From Candidatus Zixiibacteriota bacterium (lineage in GTDB: Bacteria; Zixibacteria; MSB-5A5; GN15; FEB-12): a DNA stretch of 42,270 bases. Shown piece after piece: positions 1-8,119 of this stretch. The stretch lies in assembly GCA_024278515.1 (NCBI GenBank), contig JAJRTA010000121.1, positions 1 to 42,270 of the forward strand, written 5' to 3'. A model generated the notes under the pieces. The model worked only from the letters and a program-made list of their open reading frames with translations, searched no databases and was not told the origin of the DNA. Numbering within the stretch: position 1 is the first letter of the stretch; each line of letters begins with the position of its first letter. A program made the position numbers and the translations under genes.

Positions 1-220
1 GGCCTCAACCGGACAGGACAGAACCGATGACAGAATAATTATTGCCCCGGGGAATATTAGTCGTAACAGCTTCACCATAATGAAATAACATCGGCTGTTC
101 CTTCAGGCAACAAGAGTCTGCCCGGGCATGTTGCCCCGAGGAATAGTATGTTTCAAGATATTTCTCTCTTGTCCGATAATAAAATGAACGCTCGAACTGC
201 GATTGAACGGACGGAAATCT
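1..220. other. Leader region before the pilus operon, no complete gene
   Basis: No complete gene is visible. A + strand frame is open from the left edge to a TAA at 86-88 and another to a TAA at 36-38. Either could be the tail of an upstream gene, but about 10 to 28 residues are too few to recognise. The remainder is probably the 5' leader of the pilus operon. It holds two near-identical 15-mers, TTGCCCCGGGGAATA at 42-56 and TTGCCCCGAGGAATA at 131-145. I see no convincing sigma-70 promoter. Confidence 0.3.
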
Positions 221-1108
221 GTGAAAAAGAAACTTGGTGATCTTCTTGTAGAGAAGGGATATATCACCGAACAACAACTCCAGGAGGGGCTGAGAGAACA
301 GGTCATCTCCGGGCGACGGCTGGGAGAGCTGCTGGTTGAGAAAGAATATATTACCGAGGATCAGCTTCTCGAAACCATATCCGACCGTCTGGGAGTCCCC
401 CAGGTCTCGCTGAGCCAGATGGTGCTCGACCCCCAGGTGGTTCAGACTGTTTCCGTAGACCTGGCCCGCCGCTACACGCTTATTCCGATTTTTGCCATCG
501 GCAACACGATAACACTGGCAATGGCCGATCCGCTGAATATCGTAGCTATCGATGAGATCAGGTATCTGACCGGCTCGGATATCAAAAGAGCGGTCGCCCT
601 GACTTCCGAGATTACCGCGGCCATAGACGAATATTACTCGATCGCCGACTCGCTGGTAGGAATTATGGGCGGCTCTCCCGAGGCTGAGACCGGACGGGAT
701 GAAGATACGGCCGAGACTGTCGAAACAGAAACGCCGGTGGTGAAACTCGTCAACCTGATCATCACCAAGGCGGTCAAGGATCGGGCCACCGATATTCATA
801 TCGAGCCGGAGGAGTCAAGACTACGGGTGCGATGCCGGATCGATGGGGTCATGCGTGAGGAAGCAACGCCGCCCAAAAAAATGCATAACGAGCTGATTTC
901 GCGGATCAAGATTGCGGCCAATCTCGATGTCTCCGAAAAGCGGCTGCCCCAGGATGGCCGGTTTATGACTACAGTAGACGGTCATACGGTCGATCTTCGA
1001 GTCTCCACGCTGCCCACCATCCACGGCGAAAAAATCGTAATCCGTCTTTTGGATCGGAGAAACCTGCTGTTAAATTTCAATCAACTCGGCTTCTCATCAA
1101 AAGTCTAA
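221..1108 (+). CDS. Type IV pilus assembly ATPase (PilB/GspE/MshE family), N-terminal part before an in-frame stop
   Basis: This is the first half of a hexameric cytoplasmic ATPase that would power pilin polymerisation. Residues about 4-56 form two 24-residue MshEN-type repeats (KLGDLLVEKGYIT... and RLGELLVEKEYIT...) separated by five residues, the arrangement that binds cyclic di-GMP in MshE proteins. The N2 domain follows, with the ATPase-entry segment (VKLVNLIITKAV, DIHIEPEE, IHGEKIVIRLLD). I prefer GTG 221, giving MKKKLGDLL as in the family; TTG 203 is an upstream alternative. The reading stops at TAA 1106-1108, immediately before the Walker A motif, and resumes in the same frame. As written, this half has no nucleotide-binding site. 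Together the halves make 575 codons, normal for PilB/GspE. It is first in the pilus operon. Confidence 0.85.
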   Translation: MKKKLGDLLVEKGYITEQQLQEGLREQVISGRRLGELLVEKEYITEDQLLETISDRLGVPQVSLSQMVLDPQVVQTVSVDLARRYTLIPIFAIGNTITLAMADPLNIVAIDEIRYLTGSDIKRAVALTSEITAAIDEYYSIADSLVGIMGGSPEAETGRDEDTAETVETETPVVKLVNLIITKAVKDRATDIHIEPEESRLRVRCRIDGVMREEATPPKKMHNELISRIKIAANLDVSEKRLPQDGRFMTTVDGHTVDLRVSTLPTIHGEKIVIRLLDRRNLLLNFNQLGFSSKV

Positions 1109-1948
1109 GAAAGGTGGAAGAACCTGATTCAGCAACCGGAAGGCCTGGTTCTGATTACCGGACCGACCTCATCCGGTAAAACCTCTACCCTCTACGCCAC
1201 GTTGCAGGAGATCAATTCGGTCGAAAAGAACATCATCACTGTCGAGGACCCGGTCGAGTATTCACTGGGGATGATAATACAGATCCAGATAAATGAAAAA
1301 GCAGGGCTGACTTTCCCGACAACCCTGCGGGCTATCCTTCGTCAGAACCCCGATGTTATTATGATCGGTGAAATACGTGATGGTGAAACCGCCCGCATGG
1401 CGGTGCGTTCGGCCCTTACCGGACATCTTGTTTTTTCGACCATACATACCAACGACGCGCCCTCGGCGGTGACCCGGTTGATCGATATGGGGATCGAAAA
1501 GTACCTCGTTGCCTCGGCTGTCAAGGGGGTTCTGGCTCAGCGACTGGTTCGTCTGAACTGTCCTGATTGTACTGAGACGTACCGACCGGGTGACGCGGTA
1601 TTGCAAAGAGCCGGGTTGATCGAGATGGCTGATGAAATTGAGTTCAAGCGCGGGGTTGGTTGCAGTCAGTGCAAAAATACCGGCCAGCGCGGACTGAACG
1701 GAATCTACGAATATGTCGAGCTGACTCCCGCCTTATCGGAGCTGGTGATGAACGACGCTTCCCTGAACCAACTCAAGGATGAAGCTCGTCGTTCCGGATA
1801 TGTCCCCTTGTTTGAAATGGGCCTGGAAAAAGTGATCGCCGGAAAGATCTGCCTCGAGGAACTGCTGAAAGAGACTACCAATGTCGAGGATTTCACGGCT
1901 CCTTCGATAATAGAGGCCGAGGATATGATCTATGCCGGTACAGTATAA
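1109..1948 (+). CDS. Type IV pilus assembly ATPase, C-terminal part in the same frame after the stop
   Basis: This is the catalytic half of the same PilB/GspE-type ATPase. It continues in the frame of the upstream half with no indel. Walker A is GPTSSGKT at 1160-1183. It is followed by the Asp box (ITVEDPVEY), Walker B ([12 protein letters not shown]), the His box ([12 protein letters not shown]) and the tetracysteine zinc motif (CPDC ... CSQC). The first possible restart codon is TTG 1202, already past Walker A, so independent translation would give an inactive protein. Function therefore needs read-through of TAA 1106 or an intact allele. The end overlaps the start of the PilC gene by 17 bases. 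Confidence 0.85.
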   Translation, partial: ERWKNLIQQPEGLVLITGPTSSGKTSTLYATLQEINSVEKNIITVEDPVEYSLGMIIQIQINEKAGLTFPTTLRAILRQNPDVIMIGEIRDGETARMAVRSALTGHLVFSTIHTNDAPSAVTRLIDMGIEKYLVASAVKGVLAQRLVRLNCPDCTETYRPGDAVLQRAGLIEMADEIEFKRGVGCSQCKNTGQRGLNGIYEYVELTPALSELVMNDASLNQLKDEARRSGYVPLFEMGLEKVIAGKICLEELLKETTNVEDFTAPSIIEAEDMIYAGTV

Positions 1949-3146
1949 ATACAAAGCTGTCACCCTGACCGGTGCAAGCGAAGAAGGCGTCGCCACAGCC
2001 GAGTCCGAACGTCAGATGCTCGACAACCTGACGAAACGTCAGTTGATACCGATATCAGTTGAGCCGGTCAAAGAAACATCACCATTTGCCTTCTGGGGGT
2101 TCTTCCGAGGTATCCGCTATGAACAATTGATAATGTTCACCAACAACCTTCAAACCATGTACCGGGCAGGCATCCCTCTTTTGAGAATACTCGATGTCGT
2201 ACGGGTCGGCCCCGAGGACGGCCGTTTCAACTACGCCATCAAACAGATGCGTCTCAGCCTGCAGTCCGGCCATCAGCTATCGACGGCCATGGAAGAGTTT
2301 GAGGATCTTTTCCCAAAGTACTACATCGCCAGTGTCGCGGCCGGTGAAGAGTCGGGTAAGCTCGATGATATCCTCGAGGAGTTAGCCGACATGCTGGAAA
2401 AAGAGATGGAGCTGACCCGTCAGATCAAATCCGGCGTACGCTACCCGGCGATGGTAATCGCGGCGCTGATCGGCGCTTCCGTAATAATGATGACCTTCGT
2501 GGTTCCTCGGTTCGTGAGTTTCTATGAAGGGTTCAATGCCGAGCTGCCGTTTTTTACCCGATTGTTGATCGAGACAAGTAATTTCTTTGCCCACTCATGG
2601 CCTGTCCTGGTCGTGTTGATGGTCATATCCATCATCGGTTTTCGTAAACTGGCCCTGAATCCGAAATCACGTCTGGTAATAGACCGAACCATCCTGAAAC
2701 TTCCCGTGATAGGACAACTCGTCATCAAAGGCAACGTCGCCCGTTTCAGTCTGATGTTCCGCATCCTGATCCAGTCCGGACTGCCGATTGTCAAATCTCT
2801 GGATATCCTGAATGAATCGATCAAAAACTCCCAGATCGCAACCGAAGTAGGGCGACTTAAAGAGCTGTTTCAGGAGGGTAAAGAAACCCTGCTGGCCGGC
2901 CAGAAGTTCATAGGACTACCGAGGTTATCTTTGCAGATGATGACGATCGGGCTTGAATCCGGTTCACTGGAACGAATGCTGGGGGAAGTGGGGAACCACT
3001 TTTCCAAAGAGGTACAGTATATGTCCCGTCATTTGACCGCTATTCTGGAACCGATTCTGACCATAGGCCTGGGCGCTTTTGTGCTGATCCTGGCCCTGGC
3101 GATCTTCCTGCCTATGTGGAACCTGATCAATGTCTTCCGAGGATGA
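1932..3146 (+). CDS. pilC: Type IV pilus inner-membrane platform protein PilC/GspF
   Basis: This is the polytopic inner-membrane platform of the pilus machine, which couples the cytoplasmic ATPase to pilin subunits. It has 404 residues, normal for PilC/GspF. The N-terminal part ([20 protein letters not shown]) is the typical small entry domain. Two GspF domains follow: the first has [19 protein letters not shown] and [19 protein letters not shown], and the second has [20 protein letters not shown] and [14 protein letters not shown]. Hydrophobic segments lie near residues 175-195, 225-245 and 375-395, matching the three-helix topology. ATG 1932 has GAGG about nine bases upstream and overlaps the ATPase gene, indicating translational coupling. 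Confidence 0.95.
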   Translation: MPVQYKYKAVTLTGASEEGVATAESERQMLDNLTKRQLIPISVEPVKETSPFAFWGFFRGIRYEQLIMFTNNLQTMYRAGIPLLRILDVVRVGPEDGRFNYAIKQMRLSLQSGHQLSTAMEEFEDLFPKYYIASVAAGEESGKLDDILEELADMLEKEMELTRQIKSGVRYPAMVIAALIGASVIMMTFVVPRFVSFYEGFNAELPFFTRLLIETSNFFAHSWPVLVVLMVISIIGFRKLALNPKSRLVIDRTILKLPVIGQLVIKGNVARFSLMFRILIQSGLPIVKSLDILNESIKNSQIATEVGRLKELFQEGKETLLAGQKFIGLPRLSLQMMTIGLESGSLERMLGEVGNHFSKEVQYMSRHLTAILEPILTIGLGAFVLILALAIFLPMWNLINVFRG

Positions 3147-3180
3147 TTATGAACTAAATCGATATACGGATCGACCGATA

Positions 3181-3223
3181 AAAAGAGTAGAAATCTACAA
3201 TTAAACCAAAACTCTTTTGGAGG
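3181..3223 (+). promoter_or_regulatory. Hairpin-forming leader and strong ribosome binding site of the first pilin gene
   Basis: AAAAGAGT (3181-3188) and ACTCTTTT (3211-3218) are perfectly complementary and can close a stem that ends directly before the Shine-Dalgarno GGAGG at 3219-3223, five bases... upstream of ATG 3228 after the spacer AACC. A small GTAG/CTAC stem (3187-3198) is an alternative. This is the only strong, structured ribosome site in the operon and fits a gene needing much higher output than its neighbours. Whether the stem stabilises the mRNA or controls access is not shown by sequence alone. Confidence 0.5.
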
Positions 3224-3227
3224 AACC

Positions 3228-3653
3228 ATGCGCAGTCGTTTGAACCAGAGAGGTTTTACGTTGATCGAACTTGTGATCATCATTATTATCCTTGGTATTC
3301 TTGCCGCCGTGGCCATTCCCAAGTACCAGGACCTCTCAACAGAAGCCAAAGAAGCCGCTGCCCGCTCGGCGCTCGGCAGTATACGGTCGGGTGTAATAAT
3401 CTATTACGCCAATCAGGCCGTACAAACCGGTACCGCAACCTGGCCGGCCTTGGACAGCCTGGCCACGATAGGTGTTGTGATGGAACAGGCCATTCCCAAA
3501 AACCCATATCAGGCTGACGCCAACGCCCCCGACTCAATAGTCACCGGCGTTACCAAAGGCGTCATTGTCGGCTCCCGGGGCGGTTGGGCGTATAATGCCT
3601 CAACCGGAGAGGTCTGGTTGAATACAAACACGGTTGGTGAAAATAATTGGTAG
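3228..3653 (+). CDS. Type IV pilin / pseudopilin with class III signal peptide (likely major pilin)
   Basis: This is a 141-residue prepilin. The short basic leader MRSRLNQRG is cut by prepilin peptidase before FTLIE, and the glutamate at mature position 5 is present. The hydrophobic N-terminal helix (VIIIIILGILAAVAIP) follows. The globular part (residues about 35-141) has no cysteine pair and resembles MshA/GspG-type small pilins. The strong ribosome site GGAGG, seen on no other gene of this operon, suggests it is the abundant subunit; that is inference. It ends with TAG in the expected place, 40 bases before the next pilin start. Confidence 0.9.
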   Translation: MRSRLNQRGFTLIELVIIIIILGILAAVAIPKYQDLSTEAKEAAARSALGSIRSGVIIYYANQAVQTGTATWPALDSLATIGVVMEQAIPKNPYQADANAPDSIVTGVTKGVIVGSRGGWAYNASTGEVWLNTNTVGENNW

Positions 3654-3693
3654 AAATATCATTCGGTTCAATGATGTGAACAATCAAAACATT

Positions 3694-4143
3694 ATGACTC
3701 ACAGCAGGCTCGATCATAGAGGTTTTACTCTGATCGAGCTTGTTATTATCATCGTGGTACTCGGCATTCTGGCTGCCTTTGCTGTCCCCAAGTTCTCAAG
3801 TATCGCCGAAAGTTCAAAGGTGACAGCCACCCGGCAGGAAATGCAGGCGCTGAAGGAAGCGATCATCGGCAATCCCAAAGTGGTTTCATCAGGAGTGCTT
3901 ATTGATCGCGGTTTCCTCGGCGATGTCGGTTTTGTGCCGTCGCAGTTGACGGATCTTGCTGTCAAGCCTGATTCAGTACCGGCTTACAACAAGCTGACCC
4001 GTCTCGGATGGAACGGACCTTACATCGATGATGACAACAATGACTACCTGACCGATGCCTGGGGAGTGAGCTATTACTACGACCCGGGCGGTCGGATGAT
4101 AGTATCCACCGGCGGGCCTGACAGTATTTCAATTACGTTTTAA
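3694..4143 (+). CDS. GspG-like pseudopilin / minor pilin
   Basis: This is a second prepilin, 149 residues from ATG 3694: leader MTHSRLDHRG, then FTLIELVIIIVVLGILAAFA with the conserved Glu5. The C-terminal region has the GspG signature of an aromatic/Pro-Tyr segment followed by an acidic calcium-type loop and aromatic strand (GPYIDDDNNDYLTDAWGVSYYYDP). It is therefore closer to the T2SS major pseudopilin GspG than the preceding pilin is. A longer reading from GTG 3634 overlaps the first pilin and would place about 20 extra residues before the leader, which does not fit prepilin processing. The ribosome site is weak. It may be a minor or priming subunit. Confidence 0.88.
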   Translation: MTHSRLDHRGFTLIELVIIIVVLGILAAFAVPKFSSIAESSKVTATRQEMQALKEAIIGNPKVVSSGVLIDRGFLGDVGFVPSQLTDLAVKPDSVPAYNKLTRLGWNGPYIDDDNNDYLTDAWGVSYYYDPGGRMIVSTGGPDSISITF

Positions 4144-4157
4144 GGATAGCAATTCTG

Positions 4158-5765
4158 ATGGAATTACTGTCGAAAATCCACAGAGCCGAGCATAATAAAC
4201 GGCAACCTGACGATCTGCCCCCCGAGTCCGCTCGGGCCGGGCTGATCGAGACGACGATACCTCCTCCGCGTCGCTGGGCGGTGGGGCGTCGTCTGGCTTT
4301 TTCCATTGAAGACGGCTGGATAAAAATGGCCGCGGCAAGACATTTACCCGGCAAATCAGATTTGCTGGACGTCTCTTTAGTATCATTGGTTGGCGACAGT
4401 GAGGCCGCCGTACGCCGCGAGGAACACCTCTCCCTCACCGTAGCCGATTATGTAGCACGGTTCGGTGGTCGCACTCCCGAAATCGAACTGGTAGTTAGCA
4501 GCAGAGAAACCGCCTTTCGCTGTTTTCTGATGCCGCAGCTAAAAAAACGTGAATTAGCCTCGGCAATCAGTTACGAAGCTCGAAAACAAGTACCGTTTCC
4601 GCCGGATGACTGCATCGTTGATTATCAGCGGACTTTCAGAATAGTCGACCAGGACCGGTCCCGCTATAAAATAGCCCTGCACGCGACAACCACCAAACTG
4701 ATCAAAGAGCAGATTGAGCCGTTTCGTCAGAAAGGTTTACAGGTCACAGGCATTGCGATAGCCGACGATGCCCTGGGGCATCTCCTGGCCGCATCGACCG
4801 GGTTTGACGCCGACACTGTGTATACGGTGCTAACTATTGAGGAGAATAGTTGCAAAATAGCATACTACCGTGGAGCTGCCCTGGAATTCGTTCACCGCGG
4901 AGCGGTCGGCTCAGTACATTTGGGCGATGAACCGGATATTGCTCAGATCAACTATTTTGCTGAAAGGCTGACCGGCGAACTGTCCACTTCGCAGGATTTC
5001 TACTCCGGGCAGTATGGAAGAGTACTACCGAACAGGATACTGGTTGTCGGTAATATCACAAAAGAGAAAGAACTGCTCGAACATATCAGTGAAAAGTCAT
5101 CCTTTGAATTTGTCCCCTTCCCCCTGCCTGAAAACCTGAACGACAAATCCGAAGTCATCTATTCGTGTCTTCCGGTCGTTTCCGCAGCGATAACCCGTTA
5201 TCAGTTGTGCAACCTGTTGCCGAAACAACTACGGATTGACAGAATCAATCACAGAATTGACCGGTTCGGTCGGCTGGGCCTGGCCCTTCTGGGAACAGTA
5301 TTGATGGTCAACTGGGCTGCGATGCGATTGTCACTGAGAACCGACCTCACGGCAGCTGAAACACTGGAACATCAGGTAAAAGTGACGGAACAGTCGGATG
5401 CCTACCGTTCTCATCTGGCCATTATGCAGCAGATCACTTTTGATCGCGCTTATATGAACATGGCTGAAAAGCCTGCCGGCTATCTGAACTACTCGCTGAA
5501 GGAACTTTCACTGCTGACACCCGAGAAAGTGCAGCTTTACCGGTATGAATACGCGCCCAATCTGCTGGAGAACAACAGGAACCTGATATTGTATGGGAAA
5601 GTTTCATCTTCCGATGTGCCGCCTGAAATCATACTGGCTCAGTATATCGAAAAACTAAAGGCCTCACCTTTTTATCATGACGTGCTGTTGAAGCGTCACT
5701 CCAAAAGAAAATATCGCGACGAGTTTATTATCGATTTCCAGATCGAACTTCAGGGGGTGGCGTGA
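4158..5765 (+). CDS. Fused PilM-PilN pilus assembly protein
   Basis: This 535-residue protein appears to join two pilus components normally encoded separately. Residues about 45-340 are an actin-like PilM domain. The PilM hallmark ISYEARKQVPFPPDD is near residue 140, where other PilM proteins have E-A-x-x-x-I-P-F-P. A single hydrophobic helix near residues 370-390 (LGLALLGTVLMVNWAAM) leads into a short coiled coil and a PilN-like periplasmic ferredoxin-type domain to the C-terminus. No separate pilN exists: pilO follows at once with a 4-base overlap. The topology matches GspL of type II secretion, which has the same cytoplasmic-TM-periplasmic plan, so GspL/MshI-like is an equally good name. 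The N-terminal 40 residues are basic and Pro-rich and not conserved in families I know. Confidence 0.85.
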   Translation: MELLSKIHRAEHNKRQPDDLPPESARAGLIETTIPPPRRWAVGRRLAFSIEDGWIKMAAARHLPGKSDLLDVSLVSLVGDSEAAVRREEHLSLTVADYVARFGGRTPEIELVVSSRETAFRCFLMPQLKKRELASAISYEARKQVPFPPDDCIVDYQRTFRIVDQDRSRYKIALHATTTKLIKEQIEPFRQKGLQVTGIAIADDALGHLLAASTGFDADTVYTVLTIEENSCKIAYYRGAALEFVHRGAVGSVHLGDEPDIAQINYFAERLTGELSTSQDFYSGQYGRVLPNRILVVGNITKEKELLEHISEKSSFEFVPFPLPENLNDKSEVIYSCLPVVSAAITRYQLCNLLPKQLRIDRINHRIDRFGRLGLALLGTVLMVNWAAMRLSLRTDLTAAETLEHQVKVTEQSDAYRSHLAIMQQITFDRAYMNMAEKPAGYLNYSLKELSLLTPEKVQLYRYEYAPNLLENNRNLILYGKVSSSDVPPEIILAQYIEKLKASPFYHDVLLKRHSKRKYRDEFIIDFQIELQGVA

Positions 5766-6325
5766 AAAAACGGCTGGTCATATACAGCGGGACAGCACTG
5801 GTAATGCTGGCAGCCTGGTATGCCCTGCTTTTCGTGCCGTTTTCGAAAGATCATCAGGAGATAAATACGCGAATACAGCAGGCACAGGCCAGACTCGACG
5901 AATACCATCGGATAATGGAGCAGTTGCCGAAGTATCTCGACACATACAAAAATCTCAAACGTTCAATGTCAAAGCTGAACGAAGGCTTATACGCCAAAGA
6001 TCAAATACTTGATCTTTTCGACTTGTTACACAAGCAGGCGGCGAAGCATGGACTGAAAATTGTCGAGATAACTCCTCCCATCGAGGAGCTTTTACTGTTG
6101 AACAGTATCATGCCCGGCTCTCAGAAGCCTCCCTTTTTGAACCTGGGTGTAAAGCTTCAGGGAAGTTTCGCCGATTTCGGAAGGTACGTGCGTTTTATAG
6201 AGAATGCCGATTTCTACCAGGGTATCAACAGATGCCAGGTCACGAAATCCGAAGATGACAATTCGCCGATCAACCATCTGATCGCCTTTCGTGCGTTGAT
6301 CGGTTATTCGGAGGAAGAATCGTGA
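5762..6325 (+). CDS. pilO: Type IV pilus alignment-complex protein PilO
   Basis: This is a 187-residue bitopic inner-membrane protein. It has a short cytoplasmic KKR start, one membrane helix (residues about 7-25), a coiled coil (residues about 30-75, QEINTRIQQAQARLDEYHRI) and a ferredoxin-like periplasmic domain. The segment LQGSFADFGRYVRFIE is the PilO/GspM motif. PilO dimerises with PilN and contacts PilP to align the ATPase platform with the secretin. GTG 5762 overlaps the preceding TGA (GTGA), and the end overlaps the next gene the same way, so translation is probably coupled along the operon. Confidence 0.88.
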   Translation: MKKRLVIYSGTALVMLAAWYALLFVPFSKDHQEINTRIQQAQARLDEYHRIMEQLPKYLDTYKNLKRSMSKLNEGLYAKDQILDLFDLLHKQAAKHGLKIVEITPPIEELLLLNSIMPGSQKPPFLNLGVKLQGSFADFGRYVRFIENADFYQGINRCQVTKSEDDNSPINHLIAFRALIGYSEEES

Positions 6326-6789
6326 AAGAACGAACTCGCCGGAAAATAGTAATCGGGGCTCTGCCGATCGCCATGCTCTGGGGGGCGTATAACCTGTTCT
6401 GGAACGATGACAAGTCCTCCCCGCCTCCGCCGACTCCGGAGATCTCGATAGAAACAGCAATGGCGTCGGCTGAAGCGACGGCCAAGGCAGCGACCCCTGC
6501 TGTCAACGATTCTATTATCGAACGATTGGCGCATACGAAATGGGGATCGGACCCGTTCGTCAGACAGATCAAGAAGTCGACCCGGAAGGCCGACAATCAA
6601 GGTAAGAAGCTGGAACTGATCCTTTCAGGAATTGTGTTCAGTGAGAAATCACCGATGGCTGTAATCAACAGTAGAATGGTACGAGTCGGTGATATCGTTG
6701 ATGGCGGTAAAGTGATCAGAATCGACCCTGAATCGGTGACGGTAGAGATTAACGGCAAGCGGAAGCAACTGCAAGTCACAAAAGGCTGA
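6322..6789 (+). CDS. PilP/GspC-like pilus assembly protein
   Basis: This 155-residue protein has an N-terminal membrane helix (residues about 9-25), a Pro-rich and Ala-rich linker (PPPPTPE ... AMASAEATAKA), the DPF motif (WGSDPFVRQ) that precedes the folded domain in PilP/GspC/MshK proteins, and a C-terminal beta domain (LILSGIVFSEKSPMAVIN ... VRVGDIVDGGKVIRIDPESV). This domain (homology-region type) docks on the secretin N0 domain. The protein lacks a lipobox, so it is anchored by a helix like GspC and not by lipid like classical PilP. GTG start, 4-base overlap with pilO, 4-base gap to the secretin gene. Confidence 0.85.
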   Translation: MKERTRRKIVIGALPIAMLWGAYNLFWNDDKSSPPPPTPEISIETAMASAEATAKAATPAVNDSIIERLAHTKWGSDPFVRQIKKSTRKADNQGKKLELILSGIVFSEKSPMAVINSRMVRVGDIVDGGKVIRIDPESVTVEINGKRKQLQVTKG

Positions 6790-6793
6790 CCGT

Positions 6794-8119
6794 ATGAGAT
6801 TGTTACGCATTATTATAAGCACATCCGTTCTGCTGGTTATCGGACTTTATGCTTTGCCGGCTGTGCCGGGCGCCGCTCCTTTTGAGAAAAGCGACAATAT
6901 CTCCCTGACTCTTGAAGGCGTTGAGATAGGAGTAGCCCTGGCCATGATCGCCGAGCAGAACGATCTTAATATCGTTGTCGGTGGAGATGTTACGGGAAAA
7001 GTTTCGATGCGACTTATCGAGGTTGATCTCGAATCCGCCCTCGAAGCTATTCTGGCGCCGGGCGGTTACAACTATTATATCCGTAACGATGTCCTCGTGG
7101 TAAAGCCACAGGAGACCAAGGCGATAGGTGAGCTTTTGTCGCGGACGATCACCCTGAAGTATGCCGACCCGCTTGCGATTAAGGAAGTCCTTGAATCCCG
7201 GTTATCCGATCGGGGCAAACTGGTTATAGTCGGAGCACCACTGCAGGGTGAATTCACAGAGGAAGTTATTTCTCCCACCCGAATCGTCGTCACTGATTTC
7301 CCGGCTATCGTTGATGAAGTAGTGTTACTGGCTGAAGAGCTCGATAAGCCGCAACAGATGGTATCAATCGAGGTAAAAATAATTGAGACTAAAGTTGATG
7401 CCAATAATAAGCTCGGCTTTGCCTGGCCGACCAGCTTCACGACAAGCCTCGGTTCAAGCACAACCAACTACTCTAACAGCAACAGCAATAATACCGGCAC
7501 GAACACGCAAACTTCCCTGACCAATGTAGCCGGCAGTCATGATCTTAACAGTGGACGCTGGACATGGGGAACCCTGACAGTCGATCAACTCACGACCGTA
7601 CTCGACCTTCTGAATCGCCAGGGCAACAGCAAACTTATTTCAGACCCTCATATTACAACGTTAGAAAATCAGGAAGCATACATCAAAGTACAGACGGTTA
7701 TACCGATCGCCACTATCAGCCGCTTTACCGAAGGAGCCGCCACCCAGGACATTCAGACATTTTATGACGAAGAAGTTGGTATTTCGTTGAGCGTCACACC
7801 GAGGATAAACGAAGGCAAGCGGATTACGCTTGAGGTACATCCACAAGTGGAAGATATCATCGGGTTTTCCGGTCCCTCGGAAAATCAGAAACCGATCACA
7901 TCATCACGAACACTCAAGACAACCGTTACGGTCAACGAAGGTGAAACTGTAGCGCTGGGCGGCCTGCTTAAGGAATCTGAGATCGAGCAGGTACAAAAGT
8001 TTCCGTTGCTCGGTCAAATTCCTGTTTTAGGGAAACTGCTTTTTACCAACAGATCAAAAGAAAAGAACACTACTGATCTGATTATTTTTATCACGCCTCA
8101 TATTATGCCGATGCCCTGA
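6794..8119 (+). CDS. pilQ: Type IV pilus outer-membrane secretin (PilQ/MshL family)
   Basis: This is a 441-residue secretin subunit forming the outer-membrane gate for the pilus. Signal peptide to about residue 27. An STN/N0 domain (residues about 35-95, ISLTLEGVEIGVALAMIAE) and an N1 domain (TITLKYADPLAIKEVL) follow. Residues about 215-245 are an Asn/Ser/Thr-rich loop, and the C-terminal secretin domain ends with the diagnostic IPVLGKLLFTNRSKEKN...DLIIFITPHI. There is no AMIN domain, so it is shorter than classical PilQ and closer to MshL/GspD-core size. Its TGA is the last gene end of the operon and abuts the stop of the convergent gene with no spacer and no obvious terminator. Confidence 0.93.
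   Translation: MRLLRIIISTSVLLVIGLYALPAVPGAAPFEKSDNISLTLEGVEIGVALAMIAEQNDLNIVVGGDVTGKVSMRLIEVDLESALEAILAPGGYNYYIRNDVLVVKPQETKAIGELLSRTITLKYADPLAIKEVLESRLSDRGKLVIVGAPLQGEFTEEVISPTRIVVTDFPAIVDEVVLLAEELDKPQQMVSIEVKIIETKVDANNKLGFAWPTSFTTSLGSSTTNYSNSNSNNTGTNTQTSLTNVAGSHDLNSGRWTWGTLTVDQLTTVLDLLNRQGNSKLISDPHITTLENQEAYIKVQTVIPIATISRFTEGAATQDIQTFYDEEVGISLSVTPRINEGKRITLEVHPQVEDIIGFSGPSENQKPITSSRTLKTTVTVNEGETVALGGLLKESEIEQVQKFPLLGQIPVLGKLLFTNRSKEKNTTDLIIFITPHIMPMP

Noticed and set aside
203-220. TTG 203 as the start of the pilus ATPase
   Set aside because: GTG 221 gives the family-typical KKKLGDLL beginning; the six extra residues match nothing.
5-799. Long open frame on the - strand opposite the pilus ATPase
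   Set aside because: It is antisense to clearly conserved ATPase sequence, has no recognisable domain and no ribosome site; a shadow of the coding bias.
3634-3693. GTG 3634 as the start of the second pilin
   Set aside because: It would put 20 residues before the prepilin leader and overlap the first pilin; ATG 3694 gives a normal class III leader.
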